The notes below the pieces were generated by a model that saw nothing but the letters and a program-made list of their open reading frames with translations, did not search any database and had not been told where the DNA came from. Positions 1-8,090 of a DNA stretch of 64,000 nucleotides are shown here, in pieces (position 1 is the stretch's first letter; every line of letters starts with the position of its first letter). The translations under genes were made by a program, and so were the position numbers. The stretch comes from Holophagales bacterium (lineage in GTDB: Bacteria; Acidobacteriota; Thermoanaerobaculia; UBA5066), in NCBI GenBank assembly GCA_016714815.1, contig JADKBZ010000005.1, forward strand, positions 429,520-493,519. The letters run 5' to 3'.

Positions 1-389
1 TCTCCTCGCACTTCCTCGTCGGCAGGGACGGGAGGCTCTACCAGTTCGTCTCGCTCGAGCACCGCGCGTGGCACGCGGGGGCGTCGTACCTCCACGGCCG
101 GTCGGTCCTGAACCGCTCCTCGATCGGCGTCGAGATCACCGGCGACGGGAACCGGATTCCCTTCACGCGCGCGCAGATCGAGACCGTGGCCCGGCTCACC
201 GGGGTCCTGACGGCGCAGTTCGGCCTCGAGGTTCCGTGGATCGCGGGCCACGAGCACGTCGCTCCCGGACGCAAGGTCGACCCGGGAGCCCTCTTCCCGT
301 GGAACGAGATCGTCCGGCGGGGCCTCACGCTCGCGGAGACGCTCCGCCCCTTCGTCCCGCCTCCCGCGGAGCCGGCTTCGGAGCCCTGA
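1..389 (+). CDS. N-acetylmuramoyl-L-alanine amidase (Amidase_2/AmpD fold), 5' end missing
   Basis: The reading frame is open from base 3 to the TGA at 387-389, so the N-terminus lies outside the window. The visible part has the conserved RAWHAG segment, the SIGVEI core strand and the C-terminal block GHEHVAPGRKVDPG. That block matches the AmpD/Amidase_2 zinc-binding His and Asp positions. The family cleaves the amide bond between muramic acid and the stem peptide. Whether this copy is cytoplasmic (recycling) or exported cannot be decided without its start. It converges with the epimerase gene 26 bases downstream, and an exported NlpC/P60 endopeptidase follows, so a role in peptidoglycan turnover is likely. 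Confidence is high for the family and low for substrate preference (anhydro-muropeptide or polymer). Confidence 0.85.
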   Translation, partial: SSHFLVGRDGRLYQFVSLEHRAWHAGASYLHGRSVLNRSSIGVEITGDGNRIPFTRAQIETVARLTGVLTAQFGLEVPWIAGHEHVAPGRKVDPGALFPWNEIVRRGLTLAETLRPFVPPPAEPASEP

Positions 390-415
390 CCGGCCGCGGC
401 CCGGCCGCCCCCATG

Positions 416-1549
416 TCAGGCCGGGACGACTCCGAGCCCCGGCGCGCCGGGAAGCTCCCAGCGGCCGTCCGAGAGCGTCAGCCCCTTCCACGGGTCGTTC
501 GCCACGAGGAGGTTCCCGTCGAGATCGAGCCAGTCGTAGAGGGGCGCCACCGCGACGGCGGCGGCGATCCCGAGGGACGACTCGATCATGCAGCCGAGCA
601 TCAGCTTGAAGCCGAGGGCCCGCCCGAGGGCCGCGAGCTCGTAGGCGCGGGTGATCCCGCCGCACTTGGCGAGCTTGGCGTTGACGCCGTCGAAGAGTCC
701 GACGAGGGCCGGAACGTCCTTCGCGTGGAGGACCGACTCGTCCGCCACGAGCGGCAGGACCGCCGCCCCCTTCACGGCCTTCATCTCCGCGTTCTTCGCG
801 GCCGGCAGGGGCTGCTCGACGAACTCGACCCCCATCGTCTTCAGCCAGGCGATCTTCTTCAGCGCCTCCTCCGGCGACGCCCAGCCTTCGTTGGCGTCGA
901 CGCGAATCGGCTTCTTCGTCACGGAGCGGATCGCCGTGACGTTCTCCTCGTCGGTGGGAAGGCCCACCTTCACCTTGAGGAGCGGATAGGGCGCGGCCTC
1001 TTTCACCTTCTCCTTCATCACCTCGGCCGTGTCGATGCCGATGGAGAAGGTCGTCTGCGCCATCCGTCCCGTCGGGACGCCGAGGAGCTTCCAGACCGGC
1101 TGGCCGACGGCTTTCCCCTTCCAGTCCCAGAGCGCCATGTCGAGGGCGGCGACGACCTGCGAGTCGCCCCCGGCGGCCTCCTCGGCCCGCTCGAGCCACG
1201 CGAGGTGCTCCCACGGAGAGAGCCCTTCGCAGGCCGACTTCACCTTCGCGAAGGCCGCCTCGCCGCTCTCCCAGCTCTGCCCGTAGCGCTTGTTCGCCGC
1301 CGTTTCGCCGTAGCCGGTGATGCCGCCGGACGCCAGCGTCAGGAGCCCGTTCTTCTTCTCGTCCGAGGAGCCGCGCGCGATCGTCCAGGTGTGCCGCAGC
1401 TTCAGGAGCATCGGCGCGAGGGAGAGCGTCGCTCCCGTGGCGGCCGCCGCCTTCGCGGGCGCGGCCGCGGCGATGGCGGGAAGGAGCGCGGAGGCGGCGA
1501 GAGAGCCCGAGGCGGCGAGGAGGTCGCGGCGCGTGAGCGGCGTGGTCAT
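416..1549 (-). CDS. Tat-exported dipeptide epimerase (L-Ala-D/L-Glu epimerase type, enolase superfamily)
   Basis: The 377-residue product starts MTTPLTRRDLLAASG, a twin-arginine signal (RRDLL) followed by an Ala-rich segment. The body is a muconate-lactonizing-type enolase-superfamily barrel: the catalytic Lys pair in LLKVKV, metal ligands in RVDANEGW, FVEQPL and LVADES, and the second-side Lys in AKLAKCGG. These are the signatures of dipeptide epimerases, which convert L-Ala-D-Glu from murein into L-Ala-L-Glu. The start was chosen because it supplies the whole Tat signal; the frame continues upstream without sense. Characterised L-Ala-D/L-Glu epimerases are cytoplasmic, so a Tat signal here is unusual. 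Neighbours are an amidase and an NlpC/P60 protein, which together could produce and modify the dipeptide outside the cytoplasm (inference). Confidence 0.88.
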   Translation of the reverse strand: MTTPLTRRDLLAASGSLAASALLPAIAAAAPAKAAAATGATLSLAPMLLKLRHTWTIARGSSDEKKNGLLTLASGGITGYGETAANKRYGQSWESGEAAFAKVKSACEGLSPWEHLAWLERAEEAAGGDSQVVAALDMALWDWKGKAVGQPVWKLLGVPTGRMAQTTFSIGIDTAEVMKEKVKEAAPYPLLKVKVGLPTDEENVTAIRSVTKKPIRVDANEGWASPEEALKKIAWLKTMGVEFVEQPLPAAKNAEMKAVKGAAVLPLVADESVLHAKDVPALVGLFDGVNAKLAKCGGITRAYELAALGRALGFKLMLGCMIESSLGIAAAVAVAPLYDWLDLDGNLLVANDPWKGLTLSDGRWELPGAPGLGVVPA

Positions 1550-1558
1550 GCGAGGATT

Positions 1559-3373
1559 ATGACCACGATGAGCTCCCCCAGCGCCCCAAGGCTCCTCCGG
1601 GCCGCATCCCTCGCCTTCCTCATGGCCACCCGCGCGGCCGGCCAGGGCGCGCCCGCTCCCGCGGCCACGCCCGCCGGCACGCCTTCGGCCGCCGTCGTCG
1701 TCGTTCCCGTCGCGAACGTCCTCGCCCGGCCCGAGGCGCTGGCGCCCGTGGAGGACCAGGCGATCCTCGGCGAGGCGGTCGAGACGTCGCGCGCCGAAGG
1801 GCGCTTCCTGTTCGTGAAGACCCGCTCCGGCACCCGGGGCTGGATCGAGGAGTCGGCGATCAGCCCCGCCCCTCCCGACCGGCCGGCCCAGCGGCTCGAG
1901 GTCACCTCGAACCTCGCGCACGTCTACCGCGACCCCGACTTCACGACCTCCGCCCCGATCGCGACGATCCCCCTCGGGGCGCGCCTCGGAGGGCTTCGGA
2001 CCGTCGAGAAGGAGGGGCACGTCTGGCGGGAGATCCTCCTCCCGGACGGGCGGACCGGCTGGGCCGCGGGCGAGGACGTCGCGCCGGAACGGCCCCGGGA
2101 GGCTCCGCCCCTCCTCGACCCCGCGTCGTGGCTCGCGATGGCCCGGCGCTTCCTCGGCGCCCCCTACACCTGGGGCGGGACGACGCCCTGGGGGCTCGAC
2201 TGCTCCGGCCTCGTCTGGCGCGTCCTCGAGCGGCACGGGATCCTCCTCCTGCGCAACAGCTCGGAGATGTGCTTCCGCGATCCCCAGCTCGTCCCGATCC
2301 GCGTCGAGGATCTCGCCCCGGGCGATCTCGTCTTCTTCGGGACGGAGGCGAAGATCGACCACGTCGGCTTCTGGGCGGGCGACGGAAACGTCCTGCAGGC
2401 GACGGCCTGGGGTGTTCCCTCGACGCAGGAGAGCCGCTGGGCGAGCGACCGGCTGGCCCCCCGCTTCCGCTACGCCCGGCGCCTCGCCGCGCTCCCGGGC
2501 GCCCCCCGCCCCGCCGGCCTGACTCCGGCGAAGGCCGCTGCTCTCGGGAAGGTCCTCGACACGCTGGCCGCGGAAGGGAAGGCGACCTACGGGATCGTCG
2601 CGAAGGACCTCCAGACGGGCGCGACCGTCCGGAGGAACGCCACGACGACGATGCACGCGGCGAGCACGATGAAGACGGCCGTCCTCCTCGAGGCGCTTCG
2701 GCGCGTCGACGAGGGGACGCTCTCCCTCTCGACGGGCATTCCCGTCGTCGACTGCTTCACGAGCATCGTCGACGGCTCGCCGTTCCGGCTCGCGCTCGAG
2801 GCCGGCAGCGACGACCGGACCGCGCTCTACCTCGGAAAGCCCGCGCGACTCGACTTCGTGATGCGCCAGATGATCGTCGGCTCTTCGAACCTCGCGACGA
2901 ACCTGATGCTCGGCCTCTGCCCCCCCAGGCAGGTCCAGGCCTTCGTCGACGCCCTCGGCGCCCCCTCGGTGAAGGTGAGGCGCATGGTCGAGGACACGAA
3001 GGCCTACGACGCCGGGATCTCGAACGAGACGGACGCCGAGGGGATGGCGACCCTCGTGGAGGCGGCCGTGACGTCGCCGAAGCTCTCGGCCGACTCCCGC
3101 CGTCTCGCCTTCGAGATCCTCGCGGCCCAGGAATTCAACGACCAGATCCCGGCGGGCATTCCAAAGCAGGCGGGGGCGGTCGTGGCGCACAAGACCGGGA
3201 GCATCTCGAAGGTGCAGCACGACGCGGCCTTCGTCCGCCTCCCCGACGGGCGCGAGTACGTCCTCGTCCTCCTGGCGACCGACTTCGGCGCCAGCGAGGA
3301 GGGGCGGAAGCGGGTCGTCGAGACGACGAGGAAGATGTCGCGCGCCGTCTGGGAGGCGATGATCGCGCCCTGA
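1559..3373 (+). CDS. Exported SH3b - NlpC/P60 endopeptidase fused to a class A beta-lactamase-like serine hydrolase
   Basis: The 604-residue product has a Sec signal (hydrophobic stretch ending near RAAGQG). Two SH3b-like segments follow (about residues 45-185), then an NlpC/P60 domain with Cys215 in LDCSGLVW and the His of IDHVGFWAG. A second catalytic domain (about 320-604) has the penicillin-binding-protein triad of motifs: S369-x-x-K372, S442-S-N444 and K545-T-G. No ExxLN omega-loop motif is visible, so this domain is more likely a DD-peptidase or esterase than a true beta-lactamase. NlpC/P60 enzymes cut gamma-D-Glu-diamino acid bonds, which pairs well with the divergent epimerase. The ATG at 1559 is only 9 bases from the epimerase start; ATG 1568 is an alternative. 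The two-enzyme fusion is the notable feature. Confidence 0.88.
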   Translation: MTTMSSPSAPRLLRAASLAFLMATRAAGQGAPAPAATPAGTPSAAVVVVPVANVLARPEALAPVEDQAILGEAVETSRAEGRFLFVKTRSGTRGWIEESAISPAPPDRPAQRLEVTSNLAHVYRDPDFTTSAPIATIPLGARLGGLRTVEKEGHVWREILLPDGRTGWAAGEDVAPERPREAPPLLDPASWLAMARRFLGAPYTWGGTTPWGLDCSGLVWRVLERHGILLLRNSSEMCFRDPQLVPIRVEDLAPGDLVFFGTEAKIDHVGFWAGDGNVLQATAWGVPSTQESRWASDRLAPRFRYARRLAALPGAPRPAGLTPAKAAALGKVLDTLAAEGKATYGIVAKDLQTGATVRRNATTTMHAASTMKTAVLLEALRRVDEGTLSLSTGIPVVDCFTSIVDGSPFRLALEAGSDDRTALYLGKPARLDFVMRQMIVGSSNLATNLMLGLCPPRQVQAFVDALGAPSVKVRRMVEDTKAYDAGISNETDAEGMATLVEAAVTSPKLSADSRRLAFEILAAQEFNDQIPAGIPKQAGAVVAHKTGSISKVQHDAAFVRLPDGREYVLVLLATDFGASEEGRKRVVETTRKMSRAVWEAMIAP

Positions 3374-3388
3374 CGGGGACCCCGGCCC

Positions 3389-3412
3389 CGCCCGCGGCAT
3401 CCGTCGCGGGCG
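3389..3412. terminator. Hairpin between convergent genes
   Basis: Perfect 8-bp arms (cgcccgcg / cgcgggcg) with an 8-base loop, 16 bases after the stop of the serine hydrolase and 22 bases before the stop of the DUF1579 gene. There is no T-tract. The position suggests a bidirectional terminator. Confidence 0.45.
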
Positions 3413-3434
3413 AGGCCCGGGCCGTCTCTTGCCG

Positions 3435-4070
3435 CTACTTCTTCCGCGTGTAGCGGATCTCCATCGACTTCCCCATCTTCCCGTCGGGGCCCGACATCCA
3501 CATCTCGAAGAGGAGGTTGTCGGCGTCGATCTCGGTGTCGACCGACCGGAGCGCGACCTTCTTCCCGTTCGTCGGGTCGACCATGGAGCCCGTGTAGACC
3601 GTCTTCCTGCCCGCCCTGTCGGGGACGCCGGTCAGGATCAGCATGCCGGTTCCCGCGGAGTCGATCCAGAAGGCTTCGTACTTCTTCTTCACGTTGTCGT
3701 AGCCGGTGAAGCCCATTCCGGAGTAGGGCGCTCCCATCATCGACCCCTCGAATTTCTGCTCGAGGTAGCGGCCCCCGAGGACCATCCGGAACTCGCAGGT
3801 TCCGACCGTCTCTTCCGGCGGCTTCGCCGCGTCCATCCACGACTTCGTCGTCGTCGTCCAGCTCCCGGCGAGCTTGGCGAAATGCGCGTGCGGCTCGCCC
3901 GGCGTCATGTAGGCCGTCCAGGCCTTCATCATCTCCTCCGGGCTCGGCGCGGCGGCGGGCCGGGAAGCAGGCTTCGCCTCCTTCGTCCCTTTCGCCGGCC
4001 CCTGGGCGGCGGCGGGCAGGGCGAGGGCCAGGGCGAGAACGGGGACGGTCATCCAGCGGGCACGGGTCAT
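3435..4070 (-). CDS. Secreted DUF1579 protein
   Basis: The 211-residue product has a Sec signal peptide (MTRARWMTVPVLALALALP, then AAAQG) and an Ala/Pro/Lys-rich linker. The rest is a DUF1579 domain, recognised by LAGSWTTTTKSW near the start, RMVLGGRYLEQKFEG in the middle and the GMGFTGYDN segment. The domain is a beta-barrel-like fold of unknown function, frequent in environmental diderms. The gene stands alone, convergent with the serine hydrolase and divergent from the flippase. No catalytic residues can be assigned. Confidence 0.85.
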   Translation of the reverse strand: MTRARWMTVPVLALALALPAAAQGPAKGTKEAKPASRPAAAPSPEEMMKAWTAYMTPGEPHAHFAKLAGSWTTTTKSWMDAAKPPEETVGTCEFRMVLGGRYLEQKFEGSMMGAPYSGMGFTGYDNVKKKYEAFWIDSAGTGMLILTGVPDRAGRKTVYTGSMVDPTNGKKVALRSVDTEIDADNLLFEMWMSGPDGKMGKSMEIRYTRKK

Positions 4071-4195
4071 GCGGCCTCCTTTCGGGTTCGGGAACGCTCG
4101 TCGGGAATGATCCCGGGGAGTCTCGCACGCCGAAAGAATCCGGGTGAAGGCTCACGGAGCTTTCGGCGAGGCCTGCCGGGGGGTACCCTCCCAGC

Positions 4196-5671
4196 GTGCC
4201 GCCCGGCCCCGGCGCACGCCGCGCCATCCTCGTCTCCACGGTTTCGGTCCTCGCCGGGGGGGGTGCCGCCCTCCTCGGGAGCCTCGTCCTGCGCATCGTC
4301 ATGGCGCGCGCGCTCGATCCGGGTGCGCTCGGGCTCGTCCTCCTCGGCATCGCCATCGTCACCCCGATCGGCTCGATGGCGGGCCTCGGCACGAACTCCG
4401 CCATCGCCCAGCGCGTGGCCGAGCTCCGCGCCCGGAGCGACGAGGAAGGGGCGCGCCGGCTCGCGCGCCGGGGCCAGCTCCTGGCGCTCGCGGCGGGGGG
4501 ACTCGCGGCGGCGCTGCTGGCCGTTCTCGCGGCGCCGCTCGCCCTCCTCCTCGGCCAGGAGGGTCTCGATCGGGTCCTCCTCCCGCTCTCCCCCGTCGCC
4601 CTGGGCCTCGCGGCCGGCGGCGCCGCGCTCGGCGTCTCACGGGGATTCGGCGACTCCCTCGGGCGCGCTCTCGTCCGGGACACCGGCGGCGGCATCCTCC
4701 GGGTCGTCGGCGTCGGGGCCGTGCTCCTCGCCGGCAAGCCGACCTCGTTCGGGATCGCGGCCGGCTTCGCCGCGGGCTCCCTGGCGGCGGAGATCCTCTT
4801 CGTCGCCTACGTCGGTGCGAAGGGCTGGCTGTCGGGGGCGCCCCGCGAGCCCGGGGAGCCGCTCGTGCCGGTCCTCCTCCCGTTCGCGGCGACGGAGGCG
4901 CTCACGCAGGCGGCCCTCTGGCTCGACGTCGTCGTTCTCGGCGCAATCGCGTCCCCGGCCGTCGTCGGGCTCTACGGCATCGCGCGGGGCCTGACGCGCG
5001 TCCTGGATCTCGTTAGGCAGGCCTCGTCGCACGGCTATCTCCCCTCGGCGTCGGCGGCCGTCGCCCGGGGCGAGGACGACCGCCTCGCCTCGATGCACGT
5101 CTCGACCCGCCGTTTCGCGTTTGCCCTCGTCTGGCCCTTTCTCGCCGTCTGTCTCCTCGCCCCCGCCCCGCTCCTCGGCCTCCTCTTCGGCCCGACGTAC
5201 GAGGTGGCGGCCCCCGTCCTCCGGCTCCTGGCCCTGGCGAGCTTCCTCGCATCGTTCTTCGACTATCTCGACCTCGTCCTGATCGCCCGACGCCGACCCG
5301 TGGAGGTCCTCCGAGCGGGAGTCGCCAGCGTGACGGCGTTCGTGGCCCTCCTCGCCGCGCTCGTCCCGTCGTACGCGGAGGTGGGCGCCGTCCTCGCCAT
5401 CCTCGGCTCCTCGCTTCTGCGCGGCCTCCTCCTGCACCGCTTCGTCTTTCGCTCGAGCCCCTTCCGCCCCTTCCTCCCGGCGGTCACCGGGCCGGCGATC
5501 CTCGCGGCAACCTCCCTGGCGGCCGGCGCGGCCGCCCTTCACGTGCTGAAGCCGGCCCCGTTCGGCGCCCTCCTCGTCGCCGCCGTGGCTGGCGGGGCGG
5601 GGGCGGCCGCCGCCCTCCTGACGTTCTACAGGGATCGGGAAAGAGACGCCGGGCCGACCCCGGGCCGATAA
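4196..5671 (+). CDS. Oligosaccharide flippase family (MATE/MOP) membrane protein
   Basis: The 491-residue polytopic protein begins at GTG 4196 (MPPGPGARRAILVSTVSVLAGG). About 12-14 hydrophobic segments can be counted, with the N-terminal pattern of Wzx/polysaccharide exporters: GSLVLRIVMARALDPGALG, then GLGTNSAIAQ. The family flips lipid-linked oligosaccharides across the inner membrane. No glycosyltransferase neighbours are present, so the substrate is unknown. The C-terminus ends with a short basic tail. The gene is followed by sppA after 46 bases, possibly co-transcribed. Confidence 0.8.
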   Translation: MPPGPGARRAILVSTVSVLAGGGAALLGSLVLRIVMARALDPGALGLVLLGIAIVTPIGSMAGLGTNSAIAQRVAELRARSDEEGARRLARRGQLLALAAGGLAAALLAVLAAPLALLLGQEGLDRVLLPLSPVALGLAAGGAALGVSRGFGDSLGRALVRDTGGGILRVVGVGAVLLAGKPTSFGIAAGFAAGSLAAEILFVAYVGAKGWLSGAPREPGEPLVPVLLPFAATEALTQAALWLDVVVLGAIASPAVVGLYGIARGLTRVLDLVRQASSHGYLPSASAAVARGEDDRLASMHVSTRRFAFALVWPFLAVCLLAPAPLLGLLFGPTYEVAAPVLRLLALASFLASFFDYLDLVLIARRRPVEVLRAGVASVTAFVALLAALVPSYAEVGAVLAILGSSLLRGLLLHRFVFRSSPFRPFLPAVTGPAILAATSLAAGAAALHVLKPAPFGALLVAAVAGGAGAAAALLTFYRDRERDAGPTPGR

Positions 5672-5717
5672 TCGCCCGCGCCGCCGGGCCTCGGAGCCGG
5701 GCGGCCAAGAGGGTCTC

Positions 5718-7481
5718 ATGGCCAAGGGCGGAAGAGGTCTCCTCGTCGTCGTGCTCGTCATCGCCGTCTTCGGCGTCATCCTCGTCGGCGCCGGCGCCCG
5801 CATCCTCGTCAGCGCCGGGGGAAGGCCGCCAGTTCCGAACCGGACGATCCTCGAGCTCAACCTCGAGCGCGGGATCCCGGAGACGTCGCCCGCCGATCCC
5901 TTCTCCGCCTTCGGAGGAGAGCGGCCGCTCTCCCTTCGCGACGTCGTCGACGGGCTCGAGAAGGGGGGGGACGACCCGCACGTCGTCGGGCTCGTCGCGC
6001 GACTCGGCGCCGCGCCGCTCGGCGTCGCCGAGATCCAGGAGATCCGCGACGCCGTGAAGGCCTTCCGGGCGAAGAAGAAGTTCGCCTTCGCCTACTCGGA
6101 GACGTTCGGCGAGTTCGGGCCCGGCAACGGCTCCTACTACCTCGCCACCGCCTTCGACGAGATCTGGCTCCAGCCCTCCGGCGACCTCGGCCTCAACGGC
6201 CTCGTCGCCGAGAGCCCGTTCTTCCGCGGCGCCCTCGACAAGCTCGGCGTCAAGCCCGAGTTCGGCCAGCGGCACGAGTTCAAGAACGCGATGAACCAGT
6301 ACACCGAGACGAAGTTCACCGACGCCCACCGGGAGGCGACGAAGACTCTCCTCGACTCGGTCTACTCGCAGATGGTCAGGGGGATCGCCGAGGGGCGGAA
6401 GATGACGAAGGAAGAGGTCCGCGCCGCCATCGACCGCGGCCCCTACCTCGGCCCCGAGGCGCGAGAGGCCCGGCTCGTCGACGGCCTCGCCTACCGCGAC
6501 GAGGTGCACGCCACGCTCGTGAAGAAGGGGGGCGCCGACGCGAGCTTCCTCCGCCTCCCGGCCTACCTGAAGCGGGAGGGGCGGCCGCACGCCGAGGGGA
6601 AACGGACGATCGCCCTCGTCTACGGGGTCGGCAACGTCGTCCGCGGCAGGAGCAGCAGCAACCCGCTCACGGGCGGGCAGACGATGGGCTCGGAAACGGT
6701 GGCGAAGGCGATCCGGTCCGCGGTCGCGGACGGGAACGTCGCGGCGATCCTCTTTCGCGTCTCGAGCCCCGGCGGCTCTTACGTCGCCTCCGACACGATC
6801 TGGCGCGAGGTCGTCCTGGCGAAGAAGGCGGGGAAGCCCGTGATCGTCTCGATGGGCGACGTGGCGGCCTCGGGCGGCTACTTCGTGGCGATCCCCGCGG
6901 ACAAGATCGTCGCCCAGCCCGGGACGATCACCGGGTCGATCGGCGTTCTCGCCGGAAAGATGGTCACCCCGGCGATGTGGGAGAAGGTCGGCCTGACCTT
7001 CGACCAGGTCGCGGTGGGCGCGAACGCGAACATGTGGAACGCCTCGAAGGGCTTCTCGCCCGCCGAGTGGCTCCGCTTCAACGCCTGGCTCGACCGGATC
7101 TACGACGACTTCACGTCCAAGGTCGCCGAGGGGCGAAAGCTCCCGAAGGAGAAGGTCCTCGAGATCGCGAAGGGGCGCGTCTGGACCGGCGAGGACGCGA
7201 AGGCCCTCGGCCTCGTCGACGAGCTGGGGGGCTATTCCACCGCGCTGAAGCTCGCGAAGGCGGCGGCGAAGATCCCCGCGGGCGAGAAGGTGAAGGTCGT
7301 CGTCTTCCCGGCGGAGAAGAACCCGTTCGAGACGCTCGCCACGAGGCTCTCCGGCGAAGAGGAGGACGAGAGCTCCTTCACCGCCCTCGTGAAGCTCCTC
7401 GAGCCGCTCCGGCCCGCCCTGCGACAGATCGAGGCCGAAGGACAGGGCGTTCTGACCGCCCCGCCCCTGACGATCCGGTAG
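5718..7481 (+). CDS. sppA: Signal peptide peptidase SppA, 67-kDa type
   Basis: The 587-residue length matches the double-domain (E. coli-like) SppA. There is a single N-terminal membrane anchor (LLVVVLVIAVFGVILVGAGA). The expected Ser/Lys dyad is visible: Lys189 in HEFKNAMNQ in the first domain and Ser385 in GDVAASGGYFVA in the second. SppA degrades cleaved signal peptides in the membrane. The ATG at 5718 is followed at once by the anchor. The gene is convergent with a thioredoxin-fold protein gene across a short tandem repeat. Confidence 0.93.
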   Translation: MAKGGRGLLVVVLVIAVFGVILVGAGARILVSAGGRPPVPNRTILELNLERGIPETSPADPFSAFGGERPLSLRDVVDGLEKGGDDPHVVGLVARLGAAPLGVAEIQEIRDAVKAFRAKKKFAFAYSETFGEFGPGNGSYYLATAFDEIWLQPSGDLGLNGLVAESPFFRGALDKLGVKPEFGQRHEFKNAMNQYTETKFTDAHREATKTLLDSVYSQMVRGIAEGRKMTKEEVRAAIDRGPYLGPEAREARLVDGLAYRDEVHATLVKKGGADASFLRLPAYLKREGRPHAEGKRTIALVYGVGNVVRGRSSSNPLTGGQTMGSETVAKAIRSAVADGNVAAILFRVSSPGGSYVASDTIWREVVLAKKAGKPVIVSMGDVAASGGYFVAIPADKIVAQPGTITGSIGVLAGKMVTPAMWEKVGLTFDQVAVGANANMWNASKGFSPAEWLRFNAWLDRIYDDFTSKVAEGRKLPKEKVLEIAKGRVWTGEDAKALGLVDELGGYSTALKLAKAAAKIPAGEKVKVVVFPAEKNPFETLATRLSGEEEDESSFTALVKLLEPLRPALRQIEAEGQGVLTAPPLTIR

Positions 7482-7490
7482 CTCTCTCTT

Positions 7491-7519
7491 CTCTCGCCTT
7501 CTCTCGCCTTCTCTCGCCT
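7491..7519. repeat. Short tandem repeat, 10-bp unit x about 3
   Basis: The unit ctctcgcctt is repeated nearly three times (7491-7500, 7501-7510, 7511-7519) in the 36-base gap between convergent sppA and the gene ending at 7518. The last copy runs into that gene's stop codon. Confidence 0.8.
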
Positions 7520-8090
7520 ACTCGATGCTCGCCCCGGCCCCCGCCTCGACGATCCGGGGCCGGGCGTCGCGGTTCCAGTCGAGACGGCCCCGCGCCTGGG
7601 AGGCGAGCTTTCCGTCCGGGCCGAAGAACATCGTCTCGAGGGGCCGCTTGCTGTTGAACTTCTTCGTCGTCTCCCCTTCCGGATCGACCGTCAGGGAGGC
7701 GGGGACCGGCGGGACGAGGCCATTGCTGGCGAGCCAGGCGTCGAGCGTGGCGAAGGAGGCCGTCTTCACGACGACGACGATCTCCGAGCCCTTTTCCTGC
7801 TTCCAGGCCTCCTGGTAGGCGAAGAGCCCCCGGAGCTCGTCGGCCGCGGCGCCCTCCTGGGGGTCGGCGAAGTGGACGACCAGGACCTTCCCGGGCGCGC
7901 CAACGAGGTTGCGCCCCTTCCCGTCGCGCGTCTGGACGTCGAGGTGGCCTCCCGCGTCGATGTTCAGGAGCCCGTGGTCGTGGTCGGCGTGGGTCGCCGG
8001 GACGAGGGCCGAGCGGAACGCGAAGAAGAAGCCGGCGAAGGCCCCGACGAAGACCGCGGCGAAGACGAGACGTCGCTTGGAAGGAGTCAT
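7518..8090 (-). CDS. Membrane-anchored thioredoxin-like protein lacking CxxC
   Basis: The 190-residue product starts at ATG 8090 (MTPSKRRLVFAAVFVGAFAG), with one N-terminal transmembrane anchor. A His/Asp-rich stretch (HADHDHG) follows, then a domain resembling TlpA/redoxin folds: KVLVVHFADPQEG, a helix, IVVVVKTASFATLDAWL and a proline-turn region with VPASLTVDPEGE. The position where a CxxC would lie (FADPQEGAA) has no cysteine, so a redox role is unlikely. The start codon overlaps the stop of the upstream gene (8087) in an ATGA, implying translational coupling. The function is unknown; the fold call is tentative. Confidence 0.7.
   Translation of the reverse strand: MTPSKRRLVFAAVFVGAFAGFFFAFRSALVPATHADHDHGLLNIDAGGHLDVQTRDGKGRNLVGAPGKVLVVHFADPQEGAAADELRGLFAYQEAWKQEKGSEIVVVVKTASFATLDAWLASNGLVPPVPASLTVDPEGETTKKFNSKRPLETMFFGPDGKLASQARGRLDWNRDARPRIVEAGAGASIE

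Noticed and set aside
68..1558. Rightward open frame of about 500 codons ahead of the NlpC/P60 gene
   Set aside because: It lies opposite the epimerase gene, has Arg/Gly/Pro-rich sense typical of a GC-rich shadow, and adds nothing resembling a domain.
2561..3373. Antibiotic-resistance beta-lactamase
   Set aside because: SxxK, SxN and KTG motifs are present, but no ExxLN omega loop is seen and the domain is fused to a murein endopeptidase; a resistance call is unsupported.
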